Assembly: GCF_014698965.1 (NCBI RefSeq)
Contig: NZ_JACXAE010000021.1
Span: 1 to 32,447, forward strand
Length of the DNA: 32,447 bases
Direction: 5' to 3'
From: Iningainema tapete BLCC-T55
GTDB taxonomy: Bacteria; Cyanobacteriota; Cyanobacteriia; Cyanobacteriales; Nostocaceae
Every line of letters begins with the position of its first letter. The first letter of the stretch is position 1. Below the pieces are notes generated by a model. The model was not told the DNA's origin, did no database searches, and saw only the letters and a program-made list of their open reading frames with translations. Shown here in pieces: positions 17,286 to 25,370 of this stretch. The position numbers and the translations under genes were made by a program.

Positions 17286-17479
17286 TTAAACAGCAACTAG
17301 CACATCAGAAGCTTTAACGGAGCGCGATCGCTAAGGCGGAGATTTTCTACCGAGGATAAGCCTGATAATTGCCGTCACTTCCACCCCTGGCGTAATTTCA
17401 ATGATTACCGAGAGTATTAACGGCTCCTGGTTATTTTCTTTACAGTTCCTTTGAAAGAATTACGAGCGCTAATTAGCAT
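17286..17479 (-). pseudogene. mop: Broken molbindin (Mop/TOBE molybdate-binding protein)
   Basis: On the minus strand from an ATG at 17479 the sequence reads MLISARNSFKGTVKKIT, the characteristic start of small Mop-domain molybdate-binding proteins. The frame then shifts near 17412: the continuation SVIIEITPGVEVTAII, the conserved second half of the Mop fold, is read one frame over. This is followed by an altered stretch with an in-frame TAG near 17330 and finally SVKASDVLVAV before TAA at 17286. Intact proteins are about 68-70 residues with the same beginning and end. The gene is therefore a decayed molbindin, which stored or buffered molybdate oxyanion in the cytoplasm. It lies about 1 kb downstream of the nif-like cluster on the same strand, consistent with a former Mo-handling neighbourhood. 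Confidence 0.75.
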
Positions 17480-17527
17480 ATTCTTGTCCGATGCTTGCAA
17501 CTGTTTGTAAAATCTTGCCCGTCAGCA

Positions 17528-17968
17528 TTATTTTATACCAGATACCAGTTCCCCCATATAAATTGAGGACACAAAGCCGTGAGGATGCCCTGGTTGATAA
17601 TCAATAGTAATTTTTCCAGCATGGCAATCATCAATGACACGATTAACCTTAGCCAAATCGCGATAGAGAAAATCTACAGCTACGCCTTGCACCCGTAGCC
17701 AACCGCCACCGTTAATCCACTTTCCCCATTCCCCAATTGCAGTAACCAAATTTATGCGATGGTTATCATCAAGCTCAGAAGCGAGTTGATTTAGAGCAAT
17801 TAGATCAGGTGGGTTTTCTGGATTGTAATAAATTCCCAAATCCACATCTGACTTGTGAGTATGGTTGCCCCGTGCCCGTGAACCTCCTAGTGTGACGGCT
17901 ATAATTCCCTTAATTGACTGCAAACTATAAACAATATGATTAATGAAATGGGGCAATTCCTTATTCAT
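17528..17968 (-). CDS. Nucleotidyltransferase-fold protein, probably C-terminally truncated
   Basis: A 146-residue protein with a polymerase-beta-type nucleotidyltransferase core: GGSRARGNHTHKSDVDLGIY with Gly28-Gly29-Ser30 and metal-binding Asp41 and Asp43, then a third acidic site in VAVDFLYRDL. Family relatives I recognise (aminoglycoside-nucleotidyltransferase-like or MNT-type) usually continue after HPHGFVSSIYMGE for another 80-100 residues with an alpha-helical domain. Here the frame reads GELVSGIK and stops. The truncation point lies about 50 bases before the broken molbindin, so a rearrangement between the two is likely. Whether the shortened protein is functional is unknown. The ATG at 17968 is the natural start. 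Confidence 0.7.
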   Translation of the reverse strand: MNKELPHFINHIVYSLQSIKGIIAVTLGGSRARGNHTHKSDVDLGIYYNPENPPDLIALNQLASELDDNHRINLVTAIGEWGKWINGGGWLRVQGVAVDFLYRDLAKVNRVIDDCHAGKITIDYQPGHPHGFVSSIYMGELVSGIK

Positions 17969-18167
17969 ATAGTAATTTTTAGATTTTTATCGCTTTATTA
18001 TATTGGCTGGATAAATAGTAGGAATCACGCAGATCATCCCTTAACAAGTTTCACCATGTAACCAACCAATTTAACAGGATTTTACTTCGCAAAAGCAAGT
18101 CTATTGAGTATATTTTGTTCTTACTCAAAGAAGAATTTTGCTTTTGCTCTTTCAATTCCCTTATCTT

Positions 18168-18293
18168 AGCAAGTATAGCATACATATTGCTAATTATCTT
18201 GCTTTTTGCAAGAAAAAAAAACAAATTGCCAAAATGTTTGCTAAGTTTTAATTCCTATAGCAAGAATAGCAAACATGTTGCTAGAATATTTAT
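18168..18293 (+). repeat. Tandem array A: three degenerate copies of a 35-base repeat
   Basis: Copies start at 18168, 18207 and 18259. The unit is about 35 bases and begins AGCAAGNATA, has TTGCTA or TTGCCA in the middle, and in the better copies ends TTGC. The two ends of a unit are partly complementary (AGCAAG...CTTGC). The same unit occurs as array B at 23791. The overlapping 96-codon frame is a by-product of the repeat. Confidence 0.7.
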
Positions 18294-18351
18294 CAGAGAA
18301 TATAAATTTATTTATAGCCTCGCTGTTGGATTGCTGGTGAAGAATTCAAAA

Positions 18352-18383
18352 CCCCAAGTCTTCGCATACTTGGGGCTTTTTTT
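18352..18383. terminator. Intrinsic terminator-like hairpin
   Basis: CCCCAAGT (18352-18359) pairs with ACTTGGGG (18368-18375), followed by C and seven T on the plus strand. On the minus strand the stem is followed by TTTT, so it may work in both directions: for transcripts crossing array A, and for the nif operon. Confidence 0.75.
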
Positions 18384-18454
18384 GGATATAAATATTGAAG
18401 TATGAATTGATTTTTATACAACAATCCTCGCTTCTATTTGTCAAAAGCGTTCCC

Positions 18455-18487
18455 AGAAGCCCGGTTTCTTCAAGAAACCGGGCTTCT
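18455..18487. repeat. Perfect 16-base-pair hairpin repeat downstream of nifN
   Basis: AGAAGCCCGGTTTCTT (18455-18470) is followed, after a single C, by its exact reverse complement (18472-18487). This is a dispersed palindrome common in cyanobacteria. Forty bases past the nifN stop, it may stabilise the 3' end of the nif mRNA. Confidence 0.8.
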
Positions 18488-18527
18488 GATTTCTCGCAAA
18501 TCATACTTAAAATAAGTAACGCTGTAT

Positions 18528-19832
18528 TTAATGCTTAACCTTAGCTTCTTCCTGCTCTAAAAATAAATTGCCAATGTCAAACAAAAGCTGCATAGTACCG
18601 CGATAACTAACTTTAGTGAACAGACCATTTCCTAAACGGTCAAAAATAGGAATTCCTTGACGATAAATAGGAATTCCTAAACGTTTTGCACTTTCAACTG
18701 CGTGAGAGTTGGCTATGATTAAGTCAGAACCGACTGCCAGTTGCTCAAAATCTTCTAAATCCCCAATAGTGACGCTACCGATGGGAATTTTTTCCAACAA
18801 AGGAGAGCGTGTTGTGGTTACCGCTGCATGAATTTGAGTTCCAACTGATTTGAGAAAATGAACTGTTGACCAAAGTAAATCTGGTTCTAAAGCTAAAGAA
18901 ACTCGCTTGCACCCAAAGTAAAAGTGAGTGTCCAACAAAGCATCTTGCAACTGGCGACGCTCTCGGCGGTATTTTTCTGGTACGCTAATGCCACTAATAT
19001 CTGATAATGCTTGCAAAAACTTGTCTGTTGCATCTAATCCTGTCAGCTCACCAAACACCTCATAGGGTATGCTAAACTTGTTTTCCAAAATTTGTGCTGC
19101 TTGCCGCATACTTTCGCCCAACGCAAGGGTGAAGACAGAACTGCCAAGGGAGCGCAGTTGTGGCACAGTAGTACCTTTGGCTTTGGTAGCATTATAAGAA
19201 TCTTCTAAATGACCGTCAAGTGTTGCAGAAATATCAGGTAGTACGATCGCCTCCAATCCAAAGGCGCTAACAATCTCTTTAATTTCCTGTACATCTCCTA
19301 GCGTGAAAGCAGAACTTACCAAAATTGTGACTTGTTGAGGTTTAGCATCCCCTGGTTGAGGAAGTTGCTTAACTATACTCTCCACTGCAGCGGCAAAGCC
19401 ATCTTGCAACCCACCTTTAAAATCCGGTGTAGAAATTAGCACTATCGGTAGGTTATTTAGTTCTGGATGATGAAGGCGGATTTGCTTGACAAAGCGCGGC
19501 ATGTCATCCCCTCTGGTTTCCGTCAATCCAGTGGTACATAAACCAATAATTTCTGGTTTTGATTTCTGCGCCAATGTGAGGATTGCCTGTTCAACATTCT
19601 CCTCACCACCTAATATAGTTGAGACTTCTGTCATCGCTGTAGTGTTGAGGGGAATGCAAGAGCGAAAATGCCTGACTAAAACAACTTTGGCAAAAGCAGT
19701 ACAGCCTTGGGAACCATGCATTAAAGGTATCATCCCTTTCAAACCCAAAAAGGCTAAAGCCGCACCTAAAGGTTGACTTTGCCTCAGGGGATTCACTGTA
19801 ACTGATGTACTCGTAACGCTAACAATTGCCAT
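18528..19832 (-). CDS. nifN: Nitrogenase cofactor-assembly protein NifN/VnfN-like
   Basis: A 434-residue homologue of the beta-type subunit of the NifEN scaffold. It keeps the cluster cysteine Cys44 in MHGSQGCTAFAKV, and the family blocks VEQAILTLAQKSKPEIIGL, CTTGLTETRGDDM, VSLALEPDLLWSTVHFLKS, HAAVTTTRSPLLEKIP, SVTIGDLEDFEQLAVGSDL and QGIPIFDRLGNGLFTKVSYR. Length and C-terminus are normal, with no frameshift. I place the start at the ATG at 19832, seven bases after GGGAGG and two bases after the nifE stop, rather than at an upstream TTG. Tight spacing implies co-translation with nifE. In characterised systems NifEN carries the FeMo-co precursor before transfer to NifDK; VnfEN is the vanadium-system counterpart. 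Which metal system this copy serves cannot be settled here. Confidence 0.93.
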   Translation of the reverse strand: MAIVSVTSTSVTVNPLRQSQPLGAALAFLGLKGMIPLMHGSQGCTAFAKVVLVRHFRSCIPLNTTAMTEVSTILGGEENVEQAILTLAQKSKPEIIGLCTTGLTETRGDDMPRFVKQIRLHHPELNNLPIVLISTPDFKGGLQDGFAAAVESIVKQLPQPGDAKPQQVTILVSSAFTLGDVQEIKEIVSAFGLEAIVLPDISATLDGHLEDSYNATKAKGTTVPQLRSLGSSVFTLALGESMRQAAQILENKFSIPYEVFGELTGLDATDKFLQALSDISGISVPEKYRRERRQLQDALLDTHFYFGCKRVSLALEPDLLWSTVHFLKSVGTQIHAAVTTTRSPLLEKIPIGSVTIGDLEDFEQLAVGSDLIIANSHAVESAKRLGIPIYRQGIPIFDRLGNGLFTKVSYRGTMQLLFDIGNLFLEQEEAKVKH

Positions 19833-19834
19833 GC

Positions 19835-21163
19835 TTACACCTCCCAAGAGACAGGTTTACGTACTTGCTCCCACACTGGGTTAGTCAAGGTTTGATACAG
19901 GTCTTTTGCCACCGCTAATATTCCCGCATAGCCCGCACAGTGATAGTGGCGTTCCTGGTTAATGTTGAGAAAAGGAATTCCCGCACTCAAAGCTATGTCT
20001 TGATTGCTACTATTAGCTACTAATATATGAGCTTGATTTTCATTAATTATCTGCAGAACTTTCTGAGGACTTTCTTGGTCGAGAATGATACCATTTTGAT
20101 CCAGTATCCTTTTTATTCTCGCTTTATCTTCCTCAGTACTTTCTTGATTACTGGTAACGATAATTTCCATCCCCAATTGATTAGCTGCCGAGATCATCGA
20201 CCAAATCTTAATACGATTAGTATAAAATACGACGCGCTTTCCTTGGAGTTGCTGGCGGTAGGGAGCTAGTGCTGCTTCCATTGCAGCAGTTTCTTGGGCA
20301 ATCAGCTTTTCTGTGCGCTCAACCAAATCGCGATCGCCTAATTTCGCCGCAATGTCCCTCAGAAAGCTATTAGTGTCTTCCAAGCCATAGAAAGAATCTT
20401 CAATATATGGTATACCATATAACTCTTCCATCTTTCTTGCCATGTGCAAGAGCGATTTTGAACACATCACGTTCAGCTTAGCTCGATGAGCGTAACAGAT
20501 TTCCTTGTAGCGAGCATCACCCGTAATTTTTGCTAAAACTCTGATACCTAATTTCTCCAACAGCGGCAGAATGTTCCAGATTTCACCCTTAATGTTATAT
20601 TCACCAATGAGGTTTATATCATAAAGTGTGGTAAATTCAGGTTCTGCTGTACCGACGACGTGTTCCAGTAAAGCAACACTAGCAACTTGGTTGCCCAATT
20701 TATTACCTCCAGTAAATCCCGGAGAATTTACTGGTATAATTGGTATACCTAAATCCTGGGCAGCAGTTTTGCAGATTGTCTTCACATCGTCACCAATCAG
20801 GGCAGTAATGCAGGTGGAGTAGACAAATACCGCAGCAGGTTTGTAGCGTCTTTCTAATTGCACAATAGCTTTGTACAGCTTTTTTGCTCCACCAAAAATG
20901 ATATCGCTCTCCTCAATATCAGTGGAAAAGCCGATTTTATATATCATAGAATTAGAGGAGAGACTGCCACGACCTCCCCAAGAGCCAGCACAAGTAATAG
21001 GTCCGTGGACTAAATGAGCAGCATCAGTGATTGGTACGAGAGCATTCATTGCACCATCAAAAGCACAACCTCCTGGAGCAACTCCTGGTAATGGTAATTG
21101 TGTATGAGATTTTTTTCTCTGTTCGCAAGAGCGATCGTTGATATTGCCTTGAGTAATTTTCAT
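19835..21163 (-). CDS. nifE: Divergent NifE/VnfE-like nitrogenase cofactor scaffold subunit
   Basis: A 442-residue homologue of the alpha-type subunit of NifEN. The cluster cysteines are all present: Cys33 (GGCAFDGAM), Cys58 (VHGPITCAG), Cys118 (FVYSTCITALIGDD), and Cys234 (LNVMCSKSLLHMARKME) matching the residue near the precursor cluster. Large blocks are ordinary NifE, for example YDINLIGEYN, KITGDARY and ESTEEDKARIK. However, loops lining the cofactor pocket differ: YTNRIKIW (314-321) where relatives have a Gly-Gly-Val-Lys-Ser-Trp motif, ANSSNQ (383-388) where they have a Gly-Gly-Arg motif, and ERHYHCAGY (404-412). The N-terminus is also shorter than in typical cyanobacterial NifE. The frame is intact. 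It lies between nifH and nifN with no nifD or nifK. The role is probably scaffold or accessory, but the altered loops leave this open. Confidence 0.88.
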   Translation of the reverse strand: MKITQGNINDRSCEQRKKSHTQLPLPGVAPGGCAFDGAMNALVPITDAAHLVHGPITCAGSWGGRGSLSSNSMIYKIGFSTDIEESDIIFGGAKKLYKAIVQLERRYKPAAVFVYSTCITALIGDDVKTICKTAAQDLGIPIIPVNSPGFTGGNKLGNQVASVALLEHVVGTAEPEFTTLYDINLIGEYNIKGEIWNILPLLEKLGIRVLAKITGDARYKEICYAHRAKLNVMCSKSLLHMARKMEELYGIPYIEDSFYGLEDTNSFLRDIAAKLGDRDLVERTEKLIAQETAAMEAALAPYRQQLQGKRVVFYTNRIKIWSMISAANQLGMEIIVTSNQESTEEDKARIKRILDQNGIILDQESPQKVLQIINENQAHILVANSSNQDIALSAGIPFLNINQERHYHCAGYAGILAVAKDLYQTLTNPVWEQVRKPVSWEV

Positions 21164-21199
21164 ATTAGATAGTGGGTTTTAGTGCCCACTCCCCCTTGC

Positions 21200-21220
21200 C
21201 CCCCCCTTATTAAGGGGGGG
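21200..21220. repeat. C-rich/G-rich palindromic repeat between nifH and nifE
   Basis: CCCCCCCTTA (21200-21209) and TAAGGGGGGG (21211-21220) form a 10-base-pair hairpin with a one-base loop, flanked by more C- and G-rich sequence (CCCCCTTG; GGAGGGGTTGGGGGG). This is a dispersed cyanobacterial repeat. It fills the nifH-nifE gap and may uncouple expression of nifH from nifEN. Confidence 0.8.
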
Positions 21221-21272
21221 TTTGGAGGGGTTGGGGGGATCTCTTTTTGCCCTAGATTAACAAGCAAAAGCC

Positions 21273-22382
<1,110 letters not shown>

Positions 22383-22388
22383 TTAATT

Positions 22389-22453
22389 GCTAATTGTTAA
22401 TGGAAGACTGGCTAATAGCAAAGAATATTGACAATTAACAATTAACAATTAGC
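22389..22453. repeat. Inverted repeat in the nifH upstream region
   Basis: GCTAATTGTTAAT (22389-22401) and ATTAACAATTAGC (22441-22453) are perfect 13-base inverted copies. The second lies in a stretch where CAATTAA is repeated three times. This is a commonplace cyanobacterial AT-rich repeat, but its location between regulator and nifH means it lies in the promoter or leader. Confidence 0.7.
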
Positions 22454-22467
22454 TCATGGCAATACTA

Positions 22468-22530
22468 GACAGACTGTCAGTAGAAATGACGCAGATTTCC
22501 CTTAACCAACCAACCAATTGACAGTCAATT
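22468..22530. promoter_or_regulatory. Two palindromes, candidate operators upstream of nifH
   Basis: GACAGACTGTC (22468-22478) and AATTGACAGTCAATT (22516-22530) are both perfect odd-length palindromes containing GAC and GTC half-sites, with centres 50 bases apart. They lie between the regulator stop and nifH, about 215-275 bases before the nifH start. They could be binding sites for the regulator; this is inference from position and symmetry. Confidence 0.4.
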
Positions 22531-23661
22531 TTAAATAGTCGCTACCACTTCCCCAATTTTGCTGGTATCATATCCACCAAGAATTTCTAATTGCGAGTGA
22601 ACTAGGCGATGTCCCAAAGTTCCCAGTAACTGCTGTACTGGTGGTTCTTCCAAGTATTCCTTGAGAATGACTAGATCGTATCGCGAGGAGCGTAGGGGGA
22701 TAAATTCTAACCCATGAGTAGCAGCTACAGATGCTGTGCTGATACCTGCATCAGCCATCCCTGATACCACAGCTAGAGCAACATCTTGATGACTTTGGAC
22801 AATCCGATCAAATCCTTTTATACTATCAAATGGTATATCTTCTTGTTCAAGAGTTTGTTCCAGAACCATACGACTACCAGAACCAAGTTCGCGGTTAACA
22901 ATAGTTCCGCCCGTTTCCACTAAATCAGTAAGTGTTTTAATTCCCAAGGGATTGCCTGATTGCACTAAAAGTCCTTCTTCCCACATCCCAAGGGTAATCA
23001 AAACGGCAGCCCTTCCAGATAAAACATCACGGACAAAAGGAGTATTATGCTCACCAGTTTGCGGATCGTATAAATGCATCCCAGCAATGTGAACTTCACC
23101 TCGGCACAAACTATGTAATGCTGCCATGCTGTTGGCGAAGTTGAACTGAACTCGTAACTGAGGATGCCACCGTTCTGCCGCTCTTCCCCATAATGATATA
23201 ACAGGCGCACAGCCAGCAATCACTACAGTATTGTGAAGTTTATCCATCTCGTCAAGCAGCCGAACTTGGACTTTACCTGTGCCGAGTTGGCTATTACCTT
23301 CTCCATCAGCAGGAATCATTTCTGTGCGAAAAGCATCCTTTCCAATTAAAGGATAAGCTATCCATTGCCCACCTACCCGTGCCAGACTGAATCGTACTTG
23401 TTGGTTACTAGGAACAGATTTGGCAAGAACTGCTTCTATTTCAGGCAAATCCTCGTCTAGCCAGAATAAATCCTCCACTTGACAACCCAGTGCCTTTGCT
23501 AAGCGAAGTGTAATAGCCACCGAAGGAGCATATTGTCCTGACTCCACACCACTAATTGTCTGACGAGTAACACCTGCTATGTTAGCCAAATCTTGCTGGC
23601 TCATACCCAGACGGGTTCTAATTGACTTCAGGTTGTTACGAAGATTATTGTCCTGCTTCAT
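22531..23661 (-). CDS. XRE-type regulator with periplasmic-binding-protein-like sensor domain (VnfR-like candidate)
   Basis: A 376-residue regulator. Residues ~10-65 are an XRE helix-turn-helix (RTRLGMSQQDLANIAGVTRQ, then TISGVESGQYAPSVAITLRL). Residues ~135-370 match the PBP-superfamily domain related to ModA and found in MoeA-associated regulators: HNTVVIAGCAPVISLWGRAA, GEVHIAGMHLYDPQTGEHN, IVNRELGSGSRMVLEQTLEQ, MADAGISTASVA. Such domains sense oxyanions or small ligands inside the cell. The ATG at 23661 follows GGAGAAG. The gene points toward nifH 277 bases away, on the same strand. In Anabaena variabilis two repressors, VnfR1 and VnfR2, hold the vanadium nitrogenase genes off when molybdate is present. 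From context I think this may be of that kind, but I cannot align them here. An 18-base dyad at 23685 may be its own operator. Confidence 0.8.
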   Translation of the reverse strand: MKQDNNLRNNLKSIRTRLGMSQQDLANIAGVTRQTISGVESGQYAPSVAITLRLAKALGCQVEDLFWLDEDLPEIEAVLAKSVPSNQQVRFSLARVGGQWIAYPLIGKDAFRTEMIPADGEGNSQLGTGKVQVRLLDEMDKLHNTVVIAGCAPVISLWGRAAERWHPQLRVQFNFANSMAALHSLCRGEVHIAGMHLYDPQTGEHNTPFVRDVLSGRAAVLITLGMWEEGLLVQSGNPLGIKTLTDLVETGGTIVNRELGSGSRMVLEQTLEQEDIPFDSIKGFDRIVQSHQDVALAVVSGMADAGISTASVAATHGLEFIPLRSSRYDLVILKEYLEEPPVQQLLGTLGHRLVHSQLEILGGYDTSKIGEVVATI

Positions 23662-23684
23662 TGAGCTTTACTTCTCCGTTACAA

Positions 23685-23702
23685 TAAGTCACAATGGACT
23701 TA
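23685..23702. promoter_or_regulatory. Dyad in front of the regulator gene
   Basis: TAAGTC (23685-23690), six bases, then GACTTA (23697-23702) lie 24-41 bases upstream of the regulator ATG. Position and symmetry suit an autoregulatory site or core promoter element; no direct evidence. Confidence 0.35.
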
Positions 23703-23790
23703 ACTGAAGCCACCAAGGCAACAGAATGCACTTTGAGAGTTTTTTTCCTGTAAACGACTCGAGTGCTTTCGCAGTTTTGATTCCCAATAA

Positions 23791-23927
23791 AGCAAGCATA
23801 ACATACATTTATCTAAAATGCTTGCCTTTTTTTCCCTCTAGAGCAAGCATAACATACAAATTGCCAGAATGTTTACTAGTTTTTCTACTTATGGTAAGAA
23901 AAATCAACATGTTGCTAGAATGCTTGC
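23791..23927 (+). repeat. Tandem array B: three copies of the 35-base repeat at 51-base spacing
   Basis: Copies start at 23791, 23842 and 23893, exactly 51 bases apart, each about 35 bases with a 16-base T-rich gap. Copy 1 begins AGCAAGCATAACATACA and ends AATGCTTGC, so its ends pair (GCAAGCAT/ATGCTTGC), and it is followed by TTTTTTT. Copies 2 and 3 align without gaps. The same unit forms array A at 18168, in the same orientation. The spacers are too short and the repeats too degenerate for CRISPR. Confidence 0.75.
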
Positions 23928-23929
23928 AA

Positions 23930-23958
23930 GTAGGGGTGAACGGACTGTTCGCCCCTAC
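23930..23958. repeat. Small palindromic repeat next to array B
   Basis: GTAGGGGTGAAC (23930-23941) pairs with GTTCGCCCCTAC (23947-23958) with one wobble. This is the widespread GTAGGGGCGAAC hairpin of filamentous cyanobacteria; related copies occur at 29289 and, more distantly, 14460. Confidence 0.8.
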
Positions 23959-23970
23959 TGGTGCTTATCA

Positions 23971-24007
23971 AAAAGCCCCATTCATAACAAATTTGGGGCT
24001 TTTTTTA
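23971..24007. terminator. Bidirectional intrinsic terminator
   Basis: AAAAGCCCCA (23971-23980) pairs with TGGGGCTTTT (23994-24003), with T-runs on both strands. On the minus strand it follows the end of the modA remnant by a few bases; on the plus strand it would end any transcript from array B. Confidence 0.8.
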
Positions 24008-24013
24008 AATCCA

Positions 24014-24750
24014 TCAACTTGCGGCACAAAGTTTTTTGCGTTTCCAACCTAAGCCGATGCTTAGAGTAGCTAAAGCAAATACACCTAATAGTGAACTGGG
24101 TTCGGGAACAGAAACCTGTCCTCGCGCCGAATTAGGTGCGGGAACGGAAGCTGGTACTATAGCATTAGCAGGGGCGAATCCAAATGTGTTGGCACTTCAC
24201 GGACATTGTTCCCAAAAACAAGTTTTGGTTGGATTTGATCGTTGATTCCCGAAGAGTTGAATAATTGCTGTGCGTACTCTCCTGCTGGAACAGTGCTAGC
24301 AGTACCAACCGCCACCCGGCTTACTTCTGGATTGGTTAGGTCTTGAACACTTGATATAGATAATGTAGAGTTTACTGGTGTGACTATCGCCAAACGGTTG
24401 TTTAGCACATCTCGCCTAGTTCCAGGTAACAGTAGATTGGCATCCTCTAAAATCTGTACCTCTCTTTCTGCTGCTGAGAAGAAAACATCTGCTGGCGCTC
24501 CCTGTAGAATCTGGTTGGCGAGAGTACCTGATGCGGCAAAGTTGTAGTTCACATCGATATTTTGTCTACTTTGCTCGTAAAGTGGCTCAATTTCTTGTAG
24601 AGCGTTAGTCAAACTGCTAGCAGCAAAGACGTTGAGGTTGGTAGTTTGTGGCGGTGGTACTTCTTGGGCGATCGCTTTAATTGGGCGATAATTTAAAACC
24701 ACTAAAAGCACGATGACTACGGAGGCAGGATTAAAAATACTTCTTCTCAT
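24014..24750 (-). pseudogene. modA: Broken ModA-like molybdate-binding protein with PEP-CTERM tail
   Basis: From an ATG at 24750 the protein has a signal peptide (ASVVIVLLVVLNYR, cleaved near IKAIAQ) followed by ModA family sequence: LNVFAASSLTNALQEIEPLY, YNFAASGTLANQILQGAPAD, VFFSAAEREVQILEDANLLL, NRLAIVTP, VAVGTASTVPAGEYAQQLF and KLVFGNNVREV. This frame then stops at 24157. One frame over, immediately after the conserved GNNVREV, the sequence reads TFGFAPANAIVPA, normally the extreme C-terminus of ModA, then VPEPSSLLGVFALATLSIGL and GWKRKKLCAAS with a stop at 24014, a clear PEP-CTERM sorting signal. About 70 residues are therefore deleted and the tail is out of frame. The ancestral protein was a molybdate- or related oxyanion-binding lipoprotein-like component, membrane-anchored by the PEP-CTERM system. 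A bidirectional terminator follows. Confidence 0.85.
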
Positions 24751-24943
24751 CTAGAGATGACCTTAATTTTCAGTAAACACTGTTTACTTTAGAATTTATC
24801 TCCCGACAAAAATATTAGTATAAATTATTACTATTAATTTAAATTACTTGATTTGTTTTTTTTACCATTATAGTTGGTAAAGTATGACTATTGGTAGTAA
24901 CGCACCGGGACTATGAGGTGCGTTACACTGCAAAGAGCGGAAA

Positions 24944-25228
24944 CTACGACTCGACTTTTACGCCGCGCCAAAAGGCAACGTACCCTTCAATCTGCTTAGC
25001 CTTCTCCTTCGCACTGGGGTAGTACCAAGCAGCATCTTTGTTAACTTGCCCATCTACCTCTACACTGTAGTAACTAGCAAGACCTTTCCAAGGGCAAGTA
25101 GTGTGGGTATCACTTTCCTTAAAGTACTCCTTATTGATGGAGTCGGGGGGGAAGTAGTGGTTACCTTCCACAACTACAGTATTATCGCTTTCGGCTAAAG
25201 TTGCGCCGTTCCAAACTGCTTTTGGCAT
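24944..25228 (-). CDS. DUF427-domain protein
   Basis: A 94-residue protein beginning MPKAVWNGATLAESDNTVVV, with HYFPPDSINKEYF, DTHTTCPWKGLASYYSVEV and DAAWYYPSAKEKAKQIEGYV. These are hallmark motifs of the DUF427 family, widespread in cyanobacteria and actinobacteria and of unknown biochemical function. A conserved Cys-Pro-Trp-Lys-Gly core is present. The family start MPKA is at the ATG at 25228; a GTG start at 25255 would add nine residues and is less likely. It appears intact and stands alone between degraded genes. No operon partner is visible. Confidence 0.88.
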   Translation of the reverse strand: MPKAVWNGATLAESDNTVVVEGNHYFPPDSINKEYFKESDTHTTCPWKGLASYYSVEVDGQVNKDAAWYYPSAKEKAKQIEGYVAFWRGVKVES

Positions 25229-25335
25229 ATGTGACTTATTACTGATAAACTTCACTCTTTATCATTATCATTCTAAAAGCAGTCTGAAATTACTAAATTC
25301 GCACAAGCAGATATCGCAGTGAAAAACAAGCTCAC

Positions 25336-25355
25336 AGACGTTCCATGGAACGTCT
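25336..25355. repeat. Perfect 20-base palindrome
   Basis: AGACGTTCCATGGAACGTCT is fully self-complementary, with ACGTC repeats around it (CGTCTCTACATGG; ACGTCC). Related GTAGAGACGT/ACGTCTCTAC hairpins occur at 29208. Dispersed cyanobacterial repeat. Confidence 0.75.
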
Positions 25356-25370
25356 CTACATGGATGTGCG

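Noticed and set aside
18115-18405. A 96-codon plus-strand frame as a small membrane protein
   Set aside because: It is built from the AGCAAG repeat array and runs through the terminator hairpin; no ribosome binding site.
23791-23927. Array B as the NsiR1 nitrogen-stress RNA
   Set aside because: NsiR1 is known as a tandem-repeat RNA upstream of hetF in heterocyst formers. Here there is no hetF, and I cannot match the sequence from memory.
23726-24052. A 108-codon plus-strand frame upstream of the regulator
   Set aside because: It overlaps repeat array B, a dispersed palindrome, a terminator and the antisense of the modA/PEP-CTERM remnant.
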